From: an uncultured Klebsiella sp.
Lineage (GTDB): Bacteria; Pseudomonadota; Gammaproteobacteria; Enterobacterales; Enterobacteriaceae
Reading direction: 5' to 3'
Length of the DNA: 10,198 nucleotides
NCBI GenBank assembly: GCA_902490055.1
Contig: CABUCP010000067.1
Span: 1-10,198 of the forward strand
Part shown: positions 1-7,890 of the stretch, piece after piece
How positions within the stretch are numbered: position 1 is the first letter of the stretch
Layout of the letters: the number at the start of each line of letters is the position of its first letter
The notes under the pieces: generated by a model
What the model was told of the DNA's origin: nothing
Databases searched by the model: none
What the model saw: only the letters and a program-made list of their open reading frames with translations
Made by a program: the position numbers and the translations under genes

Positions 1-10
1 GGGTGGCCAC

Positions 11-1234
11 ATGGATAAATTGCTTGAGCGTTTTCTGCAGTACGTTTCTTTAGATACGCAATCGAAGCCTGGCGTGCGTCAGGTTCCTAGTACAGAAGGA
101 CAGTGGAAGTTGCTGCATCTGCTGCAGAACCAGCTACAGGACATGGGGCTGGTCAACGTGACGTTGAGTGAGAAAGGCACGGTGATGGGCACGCTCCCCG
201 CCAACGTCGCGGGCGATATTCCGGCCATTGGCTTTATTTCTCACGTTGACACCGCGCCGGATTTCAGCGGCAAGAACGTCAATCCGCAAATCGTTGAAAA
301 TTATCGCGGCGGCGATATCGCGCTGGGCATTGGCGATGAGGTGCTGTCACCGGTAATGTTCCCGGTGCTGCATCAACTGCTGGGGCAGACGTTAATTACC
401 ACTGACGGGAAAACGCTGCTCGGCGCCGATGACAAAGCCGGCATTGCCGAAATCATGACGGCGCTGGCTACGCTGCAGGCGAAAAACATCCCTCACGGCG
501 ATATTCGCGTCGCCTTTACGCCTGATGAAGAAGTCGGGAAAGGGGCGAAGCATTTTGACGTCGCCGCGTTCGATGCCCGCTGGGCCTATACCGTGGACGG
601 CGGCGGCGTTGGCGAGTTGGAGTTCGAAAACTTTAATGCCGCTTCCGTGACGATCAAAATCGTCGGTAATAACGTTCACCCCGGAACCGCGAAAGGGGTA
701 ATGGTCAATGCGCTGTCGCTGGCGGCGCGTATTCACGCCGAAGTACCGGCCGATGAAGCGCCGGAAACTACCGAAGGCTACGAAGGTTTTTATCACCTGA
801 CTAACATCAAGGGCAGCGTTGATCGGGCGGAAATGCACTACATTTTGCGCGATTTCGACCGCAAGCAGTTTGAGGCGCGCAAACGCAAAATGATGGAGAT
901 CGCCAAAAAAGTTGGCAAAGGGCTGCACCCTGACTGCTATATCGAACTGGTGATCGAAGATAGCTATTACAACATGCACGAGAAGGTGATCGCGCATCCG
1001 CACATAGTGGATATCGCGCGTCAGGCGATGGTGGATTGCGATATTGAACCGCAGATGAAACCAATTCGCGGTGGTACCGACGGCGCCCAGCTTTCGTTTA
1101 TGGGGTTACCGTGCCCGAATCTGTTCACTGGCGGCTATAACTATCACGGCAAACATGAGTTTGTCACCCTGGAAGGCATGGAGAAAGCCGTACAGGTCAT
1201 TGTGCGTATTGCAGAGCTGACGGCAAAACGCTAA
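11..1234 (+). CDS. pepT: Peptidase T (aminotripeptidase), M20 metallopeptidase
   Basis: Cytosolic zinc aminopeptidase that releases the N-terminal residue of tripeptides. The 407-residue product is within one residue of the E. coli/Salmonella enzyme. The M20 di-zinc site is complete: His78 and Asp80 (SHVDTAPD), Asp140 (GADDKAG), the Glu173-Glu174 pair (PDEEVG), Asp196 (TVDGGG) and His379 (YNYHGKHE). His223 in [10 protein letters not shown] lies in the dimerisation/lid domain and is conserved in the family. The ATG at 11 is preceded by a weak purine-rich stretch (GGGTGG) at the window edge, and the N-terminus [19 protein letters not shown] is the family start. The promoter lies outside the window, so the FNR control known for Salmonella pepT cannot be assessed. 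No T-run terminator follows; a REP hairpin begins about 20 bp after the stop. The gene looks intact and identification is secure. Confidence 0.97.
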   Translation: MDKLLERFLQYVSLDTQSKPGVRQVPSTEGQWKLLHLLQNQLQDMGLVNVTLSEKGTVMGTLPANVAGDIPAIGFISHVDTAPDFSGKNVNPQIVENYRGGDIALGIGDEVLSPVMFPVLHQLLGQTLITTDGKTLLGADDKAGIAEIMTALATLQAKNIPHGDIRVAFTPDEEVGKGAKHFDVAAFDARWAYTVDGGGVGELEFENFNAASVTIKIVGNNVHPGTAKGVMVNALSLAARIHAEVPADEAPETTEGYEGFYHLTNIKGSVDRAEMHYILRDFDRKQFEARKRKMMEIAKKVGKGLHPDCYIELVIEDSYYNMHEKVIAHPHIVDIARQAMVDCDIEPQMKPIRGGTDGAQLSFMGLPCPNLFTGGYNYHGKHEFVTLEGMEKAVQVIVRIAELTAKR

Positions 1235-1251
1235 ACCCAGAGCCCGATCCT

Positions 1252-1284
1252 GTAGGCCCGGTAAGGCGCGAGCCGACACCGGGC
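1252..1284 (+). repeat. Single REP hairpin with GTAG mark, between pepT and the RAYT gene
   Basis: A GTAG tetranucleotide (1252-1255) is followed by a palindrome with perfect 7-bp arms GCCCGGT (1256-1262) and ACCGGGC (1278-1284). GTAG directly 5' of a REP stem is the recognition signature known for E. coli TnpA-REP. The body shares GCCCGGTAAG with the tandem units at 1867-2311, so the two belong to one REP class and flank the RAYT gene. The hairpin may also protect the 3' end of pepT mRNA; there is no T-run, so it is not a standard intrinsic terminator. Confidence 0.85.
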
Positions 1285-1323
1285 AAAAAGAGGCCATATA
1301 AGCTGAAGAGGAGGGAACCTCTG

Positions 1324-1815
1324 ATGTCAAATTATCGCCGTAGTTATATCCCCGGCGGCACCTGGTTTTTTACTGTCAATTTGCAAAATCGTCAAAGCGA
1401 TCTTCTGACTTGTCGAATCGCTCAACTCCGCACGGCGATCGCGCTCGTTAAACGCAAAAAGCCCTTCCTGATTAACGCGTAGGTTATTTTACCTGAACAT
1501 ATGCACTGTATCTGGACGTTGCCGGAGGGCGATTCCGATTATTCCGGTCGTTGGCGGGAAATAAAGAAAGCGTTTACTCGCGCATTAGCGCAGAGCCAAA
1601 TCTGGCAGCCGCGTTTTTGGGAACATGCTATCCGTAATGATGAAGATTATCGGCGACATATGGATTACGTTTATATCAATCCAGTGAAACACAGGCTTGT
1701 CGGGCGGGTGCAGGATTGGCCGTATTCGACATTCCATCGCGATGTGCGGCAAGGGTTATATCCTGTGGATTGGGCGGGTGATATCGCCGAAATAGGGGCC
1801 GGGGAGCGACGGTAA
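1324..1815 (+). pseudogene. REP-associated tyrosine transposase (RAYT, TnpA-REP/YafM-like), interrupted by an amber codon
   Basis: Y1-family HUH single-strand endonuclease that nicks and rejoins REP hairpins. The frame from ATG 1324 opens with the typical RAYT start (SNYRRSYIPGGTWFFTVNLQ), meets TAG at 1480-1482 (codon 53) and continues in the same frame to TAA at 1813-1815, 163 codons in all against about 165 for E. coli YafM. Counting through the stop, HUH is His59-Met60-His61 and the candidate catalytic Tyr is Tyr115 (HMDYVYINPVKH), the number reported for E. coli TnpA-REP. The family usually has Trp at codon 53 (AWVVLP-type motif), so a TGG to TAG change is the simplest explanation. AGGAGG at 1309-1314 is the ribosome site, partly closed by an AGAGG/CCTCT hairpin (1307-1311 with 1318-1322). 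ATG 1501 could restart translation, giving 104 residues without His59. Amber suppression or a sequencing error are alternatives. REPs lie on both sides. Confidence 0.88.
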
Positions 1816-1818
1816 TAT

Positions 1819-1850
1819 GCCGGATGGCGGCTACGCCTTATCCGGCCTAC
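1819..1850 (-). repeat. REP hairpin of a second class, opposite orientation
   Basis: Perfect arms GCCGGAT (1819-1825) and ATCCGGC (1840-1846) are followed by CTAC (1847-1850), which is GTAG on the - strand. Read on the - strand it is GTAG-GCCGGATAAGGCG, close to the classical enterobacterial REP consensus and distinct from the GCCCGGTAAG class of the neighbouring array. It begins 3 bp after the RAYT stop codon, so it closes the 3' end of that gene. Confidence 0.85.
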
Positions 1851-1866
1851 GGATCCAGTGCCGCGT

Positions 1867-2311
1867 GTAGGCCCGGTAAGCGCTGTGCCAGCGGGCGGGA
1901 TGCGGGTGAGATACGTTTGTCGGCCCGGTAAGCGCAGCGCCAGCGGGCGGGAAGTGGGTAAGGTACGTTTGTCGGCCCGGTAAGCGCAGCGCCGCCGGGC
2001 GGGATGCGGGTGAGGTACGTTTGTCGGCCCGGTAAGCGCAGCGCCGCCGGGCGGAAGTGGGTGAGGTATGTTTGTCGGCCCGGTAAGCGCAGCGCCGCCG
2101 GGCGGGAAGTGGGTGAGGTACGTTTGTCGGCCCGGTAAGCGCAGCGCCACCGGGCGGGATGCGGGTGAGGTATGTTTGTAGGCCCGGTAAGCGCAGCGCC
2201 AGCGGGCGGGATGCGGGTGAGGTACGTTTGTCGGCCCGGTAAGCGCAGTACCACCGGACGGGAAGTGGGTAAGGTACGTTTGTAGGCCCGGTAAGCGCAG
2301 CGCCACCGGGC
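1867..2311 (+). repeat. Tandem array of nine same-orientation REP units, 51-52 bp period
   Basis: Nine 26-bp REP cores start at 1871, 1923, 1975, 2027, 2078, 2130, 2182, 2234 and 2286. Each begins GCCCGGTAAGCGC and ends in (A/G)(C/G)CGGGC or a near variant. Linkers are 26 bp (one is 25) and come in two nearly identical types: GGGATGCGGGTGAGGTACGT (A) and GGGAAGTGGGTRAGGTACGT (B), followed by TTGT(C/A)G. The linker order is A B A B B A A B. The tetranucleotide before the core is GTAG at units 1, 7 and 9 and GTCG at the other six. Unit 8 carries the most changes (GTACCACCGGAC). The array fills the gap between the convergent RAYT and roxA frames and stops 11 bp before the roxA stop codon. Unlike usual BIMEs, the units do not alternate in orientation. 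Similar linkers exclude a CRISPR array. Long frames through it are low-stop artefacts. Confidence 0.93.
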
Positions 2312-2322
2312 GGGATATCAAC

Positions 2323-3427
2323 TCAGTCCTCGAAGAACCAGTAACCGCTGTTGACCAGCGCCGCCAGCATGGCAAGGAACGATGGATCCTCCAGCGCATC
2401 GCCGAAATGCTCGGCGCGCAGCGTCAGGTGCGTCGCCAGCGCATCAAGCGCCGGGCGGTGCGGTGAATCCACTTTCTCGCCGTTGACGAACACTTCGCCA
2501 TTGATACGCAGCACGCGCAGGCCGCCAAGGCGCGCGAGTTTATCCCCCTGCTGTAGAGCATCGTAAATTTCGTCCGGCTGATACGGCGGCTCCGGCGGCG
2601 CGACGTCAAGTTCGTGGCGGGATTGCGTAATAAACTCGCCGAACCACTGTTTAAAGTGTTCTGGCTGGTTAATCAACCCGAGCATCATGTCGCGCAGGCG
2701 ATCCAGTTCGACCGGCAGAATATCGGCCGGATGGTCGCGGGACGGCACGTCCGGGTCGGCGTAGCGCTGGCTGCCCAGTTCGCGTTGCAGAACATAGTCA
2801 GCGAAACCGCTGAACAGCTCGCGGGCGTTTGGTGAACGATAGCCGACCGAATAGTTAAGCGAATTTTCCAGCGAGTAGCCTTCATGCGGGAATCCCGGTG
2901 GGATATAAAGAATATCGCCAGGTTCCATCTCTTCGTCAATGATGGCTTCGAACGGATCGACCTGAAGCAGGTCAGGATGCGGGCAGTGCTGCTTCATTGG
3001 CACCTTTTCGCCCACGCGCCAGCGGCGGCGGCCGGTACCCTGAATAATCGAGATGCGGACCCACGCCGCCGCCGGGGACGGAGAAGGAGATCATCAGGTC
3101 GTCGATACGCCAGTCCGGCAGGGCGCGGAATGGGTGCATCAGCGCTGCCGTCGGCTCATGCCAGTTATTCACCGCCTGCACCAGCAGCGACCAGTTGTTT
3201 TCGCTCAGATGGTCGTAGCTTTCAAATGGACCGTGGCTGACCTGCCATTTTCCGTCCTGGTGGCTCACCAGGCGGCTGTCGACTTCGCTCTCCATGGCCA
3301 GGCCGGCCAGTTCATCCGGGCTAATCGGATCGACGAAGTTAGCGAACCCGCGTTTTAATACCACCGGACGTTTTTGCCAGTAGCGTTCGATAAAGTCGGG
3401 CCAGTTAAGCGTTAATTGATAATCCAT
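2323..3427 (-). pseudogene. roxA: Ribosomal oxygenase RoxA (50S L16 arginine 3-hydroxylase), frameshifted by a 17-bp deletion
   Basis: RoxA (YcfD) is a 2-oxoglutarate/Fe(II) JmjC-type oxygenase that hydroxylates Arg81 of ribosomal protein L16. From ATG 3427 the frame matches the family up to GVGPHLD (His125, Asp127 of the HxD iron motif). It then leaves frame, adds 24 unrelated residues and stops at 2972-2974 (151 residues). The remainder, from IQGTGRRRWRVGEK to NSGYWFFED, including the third iron ligand in IPPGFPHEGY, is intact in another frame to TGA 2323-2325. The span of 1105 bp plus 17 makes 1122 bp, exactly 373 codons plus stop, the E. coli length. The missing bases would encode QYDVF and part of the next Ile. 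A GTG at 3015 looks like a start for the second half but is the native Val of WRVGEK. The C-terminal winged-helix and dimer regions are unchanged, which suggests recent loss. Activity is unlikely without correction. Confidence 0.93.
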
Positions 3428-3458
3428 ATTTATATTCCACAGCAGGTGTCTGTCTGGG

Positions 3459-3464
3459 ATTATA
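3459..3464 (-). promoter_or_regulatory. Candidate -10 element for roxA
   Basis: The - strand reads a perfect TATAAT 31 bp before the roxA ATG, which would put the start of transcription near 3452 with a leader of about 25 nt. No good TTGACA is found 16-18 bp upstream (CATCGC at 17 bp), so the promoter would be weak or activator-dependent. A GGA 8 nt before the ATG may be the ribosome site. Inference from one hexamer only. Confidence 0.4.
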
Positions 3465-3471
3465 ACGGATG

Positions 3472-3496
3472 CGGCGCCGCGGCGATGCAGGCGCCG
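3472..3496. other. GC-rich hairpin between phoQ and roxA
   Basis: Perfect 7-bp arms CGGCGCC (3472-3478) and GGCGCCG (3490-3496) enclose an 11-nt loop, 16 bp after the phoQ stop. On the - strand it is followed by CATCCGTTATAAT, not a T-run, so it is not a standard intrinsic terminator. It may limit read-through from phoPQ into roxA or stabilise the phoQ 3' end. Confidence 0.5.
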
Positions 3497-3512
3497 TTAA
3501 AAAACTGTTGCT

Positions 3513-4979
3513 TTAGCTCTCTTTATCGTCAGGAAGTTGACGGCCAAAGATAACCTCCATGCAGGCGCCGCCGAGCAGGCTGTCGCCGGTCAGGATGTTG
3601 CCGTCGTACTGCTCGACGATATCGCGGGCCACCGACAGGCCGACGCCCTGGCCCGGGCGCAGCGTATCCGCGCGCTGGCCACGGTCGAATACCGCCGTAC
3701 GCTGGCTGCGGGGAATGCCGGGGCCGTCATCTTCCACCAGAATATGTAGCTGATTGTCGGTGGTCTGGCGCACCGAAACTTCGACAAACTCAAGACAGTA
3801 CTTACAGGCGTTATCCAGAACGTTGCCCATTACTTCCATAAAATCGTTTTGTTCGCCAACAAAGCTGGTCTCCGGCGAAATATCGAGGGTGATGTTTACC
3901 CCTTTGCGCTGATAGACTTTATTTAGCGCGGAAGTCAGGCTGTCCAGCAGCGGCGCGATGGGATGCAGCTCGCGGCTGAGCAGAGCGCTGCCGCTGCGCA
4001 TGCTGGCGCGATGCAGATAATAACCAATTTGCTGTGAGATGCGGCTAATCTGCTCCAGCATAACCGGCTCCGCTTCGCTGACGCTGATTTTCTCGCCGCG
4101 CAGCGAGCGCAGAGTACTTTGCAGCACCGCCAGCGGCGTTTTCAGGCTGTGGGTTAAATCGGTGAGGGTGGTACGGTATTTGTCGTAGCGATCGCGCTCG
4201 CTTTTCAGCAGCCGGTTAAGGTTGCTGACCAGCCCGGTGAGTTCGCGGGTGGTGTTCGAGTCGAGCATTTCACGATGGTGTTCTTCCAGCTCGCGCACCT
4301 CTTTCGCTAACGATTCAATGGGCCGCAGGCTCCACCAGGCGGCGACCCACAGCAGCGGGATGACCAGCAACAGGTTAGCGGCGAGTACGTAGATAAACCA
4401 GCTCCATACCATATAGGAACGTTTAAGCTCCACCGGAATGGTATCAACGACCACGATACTCAATTGCGGCATTTTATCGGTTGCCGGGTAGAGGTTAATC
4501 GCCACCGAGTGGGTCATCTCTGAAGAGTCATCCTCTTCACGGATAGCGTCAAGCTGTTCGCGGACTTCGTTATTATTGCGCAGCAGCATACTACTACTGT
4601 CGACGTCGGCCTCAATCTCATGGAAGCCGTTGCTTTTTAGCCACTCCGGCTGAATGCGCTTTACCAGCCAGGGGACGTCGTGCTGCGCCCACAGCAGTTT
4701 ACCTTTCGCATCATAAATCAGCGTCACCGTCGGACTCTGCATATTGAGATTTTCCGGGATGTCGACATCGATGCTGTTATTCTCCCACTTTGCCAGCATA
4801 TAAAACAGATTGCTCTCGCCGCGCAGCAGGCGGAAGGTGGTTTTATCAAAGCTGACGCTGTAGCCCACCAGCGCGACCATTCCGTAGGCCAGCGACAGGA
4901 TTAGCACCACGGCGGCGGTCGCCAGCAGGAAGCGGACACGCAGGGAGAGCGGTAAGATATGGCGCAGCACGCTTTTCAT
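3513..4979 (-). CDS. phoQ: Sensor histidine kinase/phosphatase PhoQ
   Basis: Inner-membrane sensor of low Mg2+/Ca2+, acidic pH and cationic antimicrobial peptides; it phosphorylates PhoP and removes the phosphate in high Mg2+. 488 residues (E. coli 486). Order: TM1 (about 17-38), periplasmic sensor domain (about 44-190) with the acidic cluster at 148-154, TM2 (about 194-214) with the signalling residues Asn202 and Pro208, HAMP (about 215-266), dimerisation/phosphoacceptor helix with His277 ([10 protein letters not shown]), and ATPase domain with N box Asn386/Asn390, G1 DDGPGIP (417-423) and G2 GQGVGL (443-448). Thr48, Arg50, Trp97, Thr156 and Asp179, positions important in E. coli/Salmonella PhoQ, are all retained. 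The acidic cluster reads EEDDSSE, whereas E. coli has EDDDDAE. The ATG overlaps the phoP stop by 4 bp (ATGA), so translation is probably coupled. No sign of disruption. Confidence 0.97.
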   Translation of the reverse strand: MKSVLRHILPLSLRVRFLLATAAVVLILSLAYGMVALVGYSVSFDKTTFRLLRGESNLFYMLAKWENNSIDVDIPENLNMQSPTVTLIYDAKGKLLWAQHDVPWLVKRIQPEWLKSNGFHEIEADVDSSSMLLRNNNEVREQLDAIREEDDSSEMTHSVAINLYPATDKMPQLSIVVVDTIPVELKRSYMVWSWFIYVLAANLLLVIPLLWVAAWWSLRPIESLAKEVRELEEHHREMLDSNTTRELTGLVSNLNRLLKSERDRYDKYRTTLTDLTHSLKTPLAVLQSTLRSLRGEKISVSEAEPVMLEQISRISQQIGYYLHRASMRSGSALLSRELHPIAPLLDSLTSALNKVYQRKGVNITLDISPETSFVGEQNDFMEVMGNVLDNACKYCLEFVEVSVRQTTDNQLHILVEDDGPGIPRSQRTAVFDRGQRADTLRPGQGVGLSVARDIVEQYDGNILTGDSLLGGACMEVIFGRQLPDDKES

Positions 4980-5650
4980 CCGCGAAGTTCGAATAGGTAA
5001 CCCTGGCCGCGTACGGTGGTGATCACGTCCTGCGGGTATTGCGCCTGGATTTTCTTACGCAGGCGGCCCATCAGAACGTCGATAGTGTGGCTTTCGCGTA
5101 GCTCGGCGTCAGGATAAAGCTGCAGCATCAGCGAGTCTTTGCTGACGACTTTGCCGCGGTTGCGGATCAGCGTTTCCATGATGGTGTATTCGAAAGCGGT
5201 GAGCTTAATCGGCTGGTCGTTGACCGACAGCTCGCGGCGTGACAAATCAACCTGGAAAGGCGGAATAGAAATCACCTGCGAGGCCAGGCCGCTGTTACGG
5301 CGCAGCAGCGCCTGCATGCGGGCGGCGACCTCTTCGATATGGAAAGGCTTGGTGACGTAGTCATCGGCGCCGGCGCTCAGCACTTCGACTTTGTCCTGCC
5401 AGCCTTCGCGGGCGGTTAACACCAGCACCGGCACCGACACGTCATGGCTGCGCCAGCGGCGGATCAACGACAGGCCGTCTTCATCCGGCAGGCCGAGGTC
5501 GACGATGGCGACGTCCGGGATATGCTCGCCCAAATAGTAATCTGCTTCCTTTGCGTCTTCCGCGGCATCCACCTGGTGACCCAGTTCCTGTAGCTGAACC
5601 TTGAGGTGATGGCGCAGCAGAGCATTATCCTCAACGACGAGTACGCGCAT
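4976..5650 (-). CDS. phoP: Response regulator PhoP (OmpR/PhoB family)
   Basis: DNA-binding regulator activated by PhoQ; it controls Mg2+ uptake, lipid A modification and resistance to antimicrobial peptides. 224 residues. The receiver domain (1-about 120) has the acidic pair Glu7-Asp8, phospho-acceptor Asp51 ([10 protein letters not shown]), Thr79 (LTARE) and Lys101 (YVTKPF). The winged-helix DNA-binding domain (about 125-222) includes [16 protein letters not shown] as recognition helix region and the C-terminal wing [12 protein letters not shown]. The frame is open six codons further upstream, but ATG 5650 is chosen: it gives the family N-terminus MRVLVVEDN and has GGAGA at 5657-5661 seven bases before it. 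The product ends one residue (Gly) beyond the 223-residue E. coli protein. Its stop overlaps the phoQ start. Control is by a PhoP box about 60 bp upstream, so the operon is autoregulated. Confidence 0.97.
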   Translation of the reverse strand: MRVLVVEDNALLRHHLKVQLQELGHQVDAAEDAKEADYYLGEHIPDVAIVDLGLPDEDGLSLIRRWRSHDVSVPVLVLTAREGWQDKVEVLSAGADDYVTKPFHIEEVAARMQALLRRNSGLASQVISIPPFQVDLSRRELSVNDQPIKLTAFEYTIMETLIRNRGKVVSKDSLMLQLYPDAELRESHTIDVLMGRLRKKIQAQYPQDVITTVRGQGYLFELRG

Positions 5651-5692
5651 ACCCATTCTCCATTTCATTTTCGATTTGAATAGTTTAACGCC

Positions 5693-5727
5693 ATTATGTG
5701 GCGCTGGGGATAAACATTCTATAAACC
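5693..5727 (-). promoter_or_regulatory. Autoregulated phoP promoter: PhoP box and -10
   Basis: On the - strand, GGTTTA (5727-5722), a 5-bp spacer and TGTTTA (5716-5711) form an exact match to the PhoP box (T/G)GTTTA-N5-(T/G)GTTTA. CATAAT (5698-5693) follows 12 bp later as -10; the second half-site occupies the -35 region. This is the layout of PhoP-activated promoters in E. coli and Salmonella. Transcription would begin near 5686, about 35 nt before the phoP ATG. A second, PhoP-independent promoter, known in relatives, was not located. Confidence 0.9.
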
Positions 5728-5769
5728 AGGCGGGAGGGAAACTTTTTCTGCGTGAATAGTGGGTGATTG

Positions 5770-5808
5770 CCAGGCAGCACGCGCTTTAACGTTACGCATG
5801 CTACCTGG
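5770..5808 (-). other. Long hairpin in the purB 3' region, asymmetric in favour of the purB transcript
   Basis: Read as - strand RNA, the arms CCAGGUAGCAUGCGU and GCGCGUGCUGCCUGG form a 15-bp stem with three G-U pairs and a 9-nt loop. On the + strand the same three positions would be C-A mismatches, so the structure fits the purB transcript direction. It begins about 10 nt after the purB stop. No U-run follows, so it may be a 3' stabiliser, a Rho-linked end or a weak terminator ahead of the phoP promoter. Confidence 0.6.
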
Positions 5809-5818
5809 GTCCGGCGGG

Positions 5819-7192
<1,374 letters not shown>

Positions 7193-7834
7193 TCACAACT
7201 CCGGGGTTAAATGAGCAAGAATTTGTTTTGCCTGGTTAACCAGACGATTTCGAGAAAACATGAGCTGCAGACGACCGCCGCCGACCTGATGCCAGAGCAC
7301 AGCGGAACGAATGCCGGCAAGCAGGGTAGAGCGCACTTTGGCCTGCACCTGCGGGCTTTGCAGCACGGCAGGGGAGCCGGTGACCTGAATACGCGGCCCC
7401 AGCGGACTGATAACGTCAACGTAGATACCGGCCATCGCGCTGAGCAACGTTTCAGATTGCAGATCGAAATGTTCCAGCTGGCGGCGCAGGCCGCCGATGC
7501 GGTTGCCGAGGGTATCCATCGCCCCTTTGCTGGCGGCGAGCTTACGCTCAAGCACCATCAGGCTTAAAGTGTAGCGGGTGAGTTCGGCATTGAGGCCCTG
7601 GCGGCTGTTGGTATTCAGCACGCCGAGCAGAGTCTCAAGCCCGAGACGAAGATTGGCTTCACTGCCACCGAACACCGCCAGCGTAGAATCCGGGTCGAGA
7701 TCGATGATGCTGTTCAGCGAAACGTGCAGGGCATCGCCATCGCAATGCCCCTGATGCGCCAGCTGCTGAACCAGACGCGCTGCCTGGCATACGCCCGCCA
7801 ACGCCAGAGTGATGTCATAATAATTCTTCGCCAC
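7193..7834 (-). CDS. hflD: HflD, high-frequency-lysogenisation protein (DUF489 family)
   Basis: 213 residues, as in E. coli. HflD is a mostly helical protein peripheral to the inner membrane. In E. coli it binds the lambda CII activator and lowers lysogeny by keeping CII from DNA and exposing it to degradation; its normal cellular job is unclear. The start is GTG at 7834, preceded at 5 nt by a full AAGGAG (7840-7845), giving the family start [23 protein letters not shown]. No catalytic motif is visible. It lies between mnmA and purB, as in relatives, with 56 bp to mnmA and 3 bp to purB. The strong ribosome site with a GTG start and the close spacing suggest translation as part of a mnmA-hflD-purB transcript. 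Confidence 0.95.
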   Translation of the reverse strand: MAKNYYDITLALAGVCQAARLVQQLAHQGHCDGDALHVSLNSIIDLDPDSTLAVFGGSEANLRLGLETLLGVLNTNSRQGLNAELTRYTLSLMVLERKLAASKGAMDTLGNRIGGLRRQLEHFDLQSETLLSAMAGIYVDVISPLGPRIQVTGSPAVLQSPQVQAKVRSTLLAGIRSAVLWHQVGGGRLQLMFSRNRLVNQAKQILAHLTPEL

Positions 7835-7850
7835 GCTTACTCCTTGTAAC

Positions 7851-7879
7851 CCGCCGGGCGTTTATCAGGCATCCGGCGG
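7851..7879. repeat. REP-like hairpin between mnmA and hflD
   Basis: Perfect 7-bp arms CCGCCGG (7851-7857) and CCGGCGG (7873-7879) surround a 15-nt loop. On the - strand it contains GCCGGATGCCTGATAA, which resembles a degenerate REP. It sits 11 bp after the mnmA stop and 5 bp before the hflD Shine-Dalgarno sequence (7840-7845), so it could uncouple expression of the two genes. No T-run follows. Confidence 0.5.
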
Positions 7880-7890
7880 AAAATGGTCGA

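Noticed and set aside
1273..1302. Promoter for the RAYT gene (CCGACA, 18 bp, TATAAG)
   Set aside because: The -35 lies in the REP stem and transcription would begin at the Shine-Dalgarno sequence itself, leaving almost no leader; the match is too weak to annotate.
1867..2311. CRISPR-like spacing (26-bp repeats and 26-bp spacers)
   Set aside because: The spacers are nearly identical to each other, the repeats are REP palindromes with GTAG/GTCG marks, and there are no cas genes.
1671..2399. Long - strand reading frames with Pro/Arg/Leu-rich repeats across the REP array (also 1847-2254)
   Set aside because: They arise because a GC-rich 52-bp repeat lacks stop codons in these frames; 52 is not a multiple of three, so the repeats are read in different frames. 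They overlap the RAYT and roxA genes and have no ribosome site.
2323..3015. A separate 230-residue gene starting at GTG 3015
   Set aside because: The GTG is the native Val codon of RoxA in WRVGEK; the homology continues upstream of it, so this is the distal half of a frameshifted roxA.
2972..3060. Programmed frameshift in roxA
   Set aside because: The span is exactly 17 bp short of the family length and five to six conserved residues are missing, which a ribosomal shift would not explain.
5651..5668. Upstream start adding six residues to PhoP
   Set aside because: The extra codons cover the GGAGA ribosome site of the conserved MRVLVVEDN start and are not part of the known protein.
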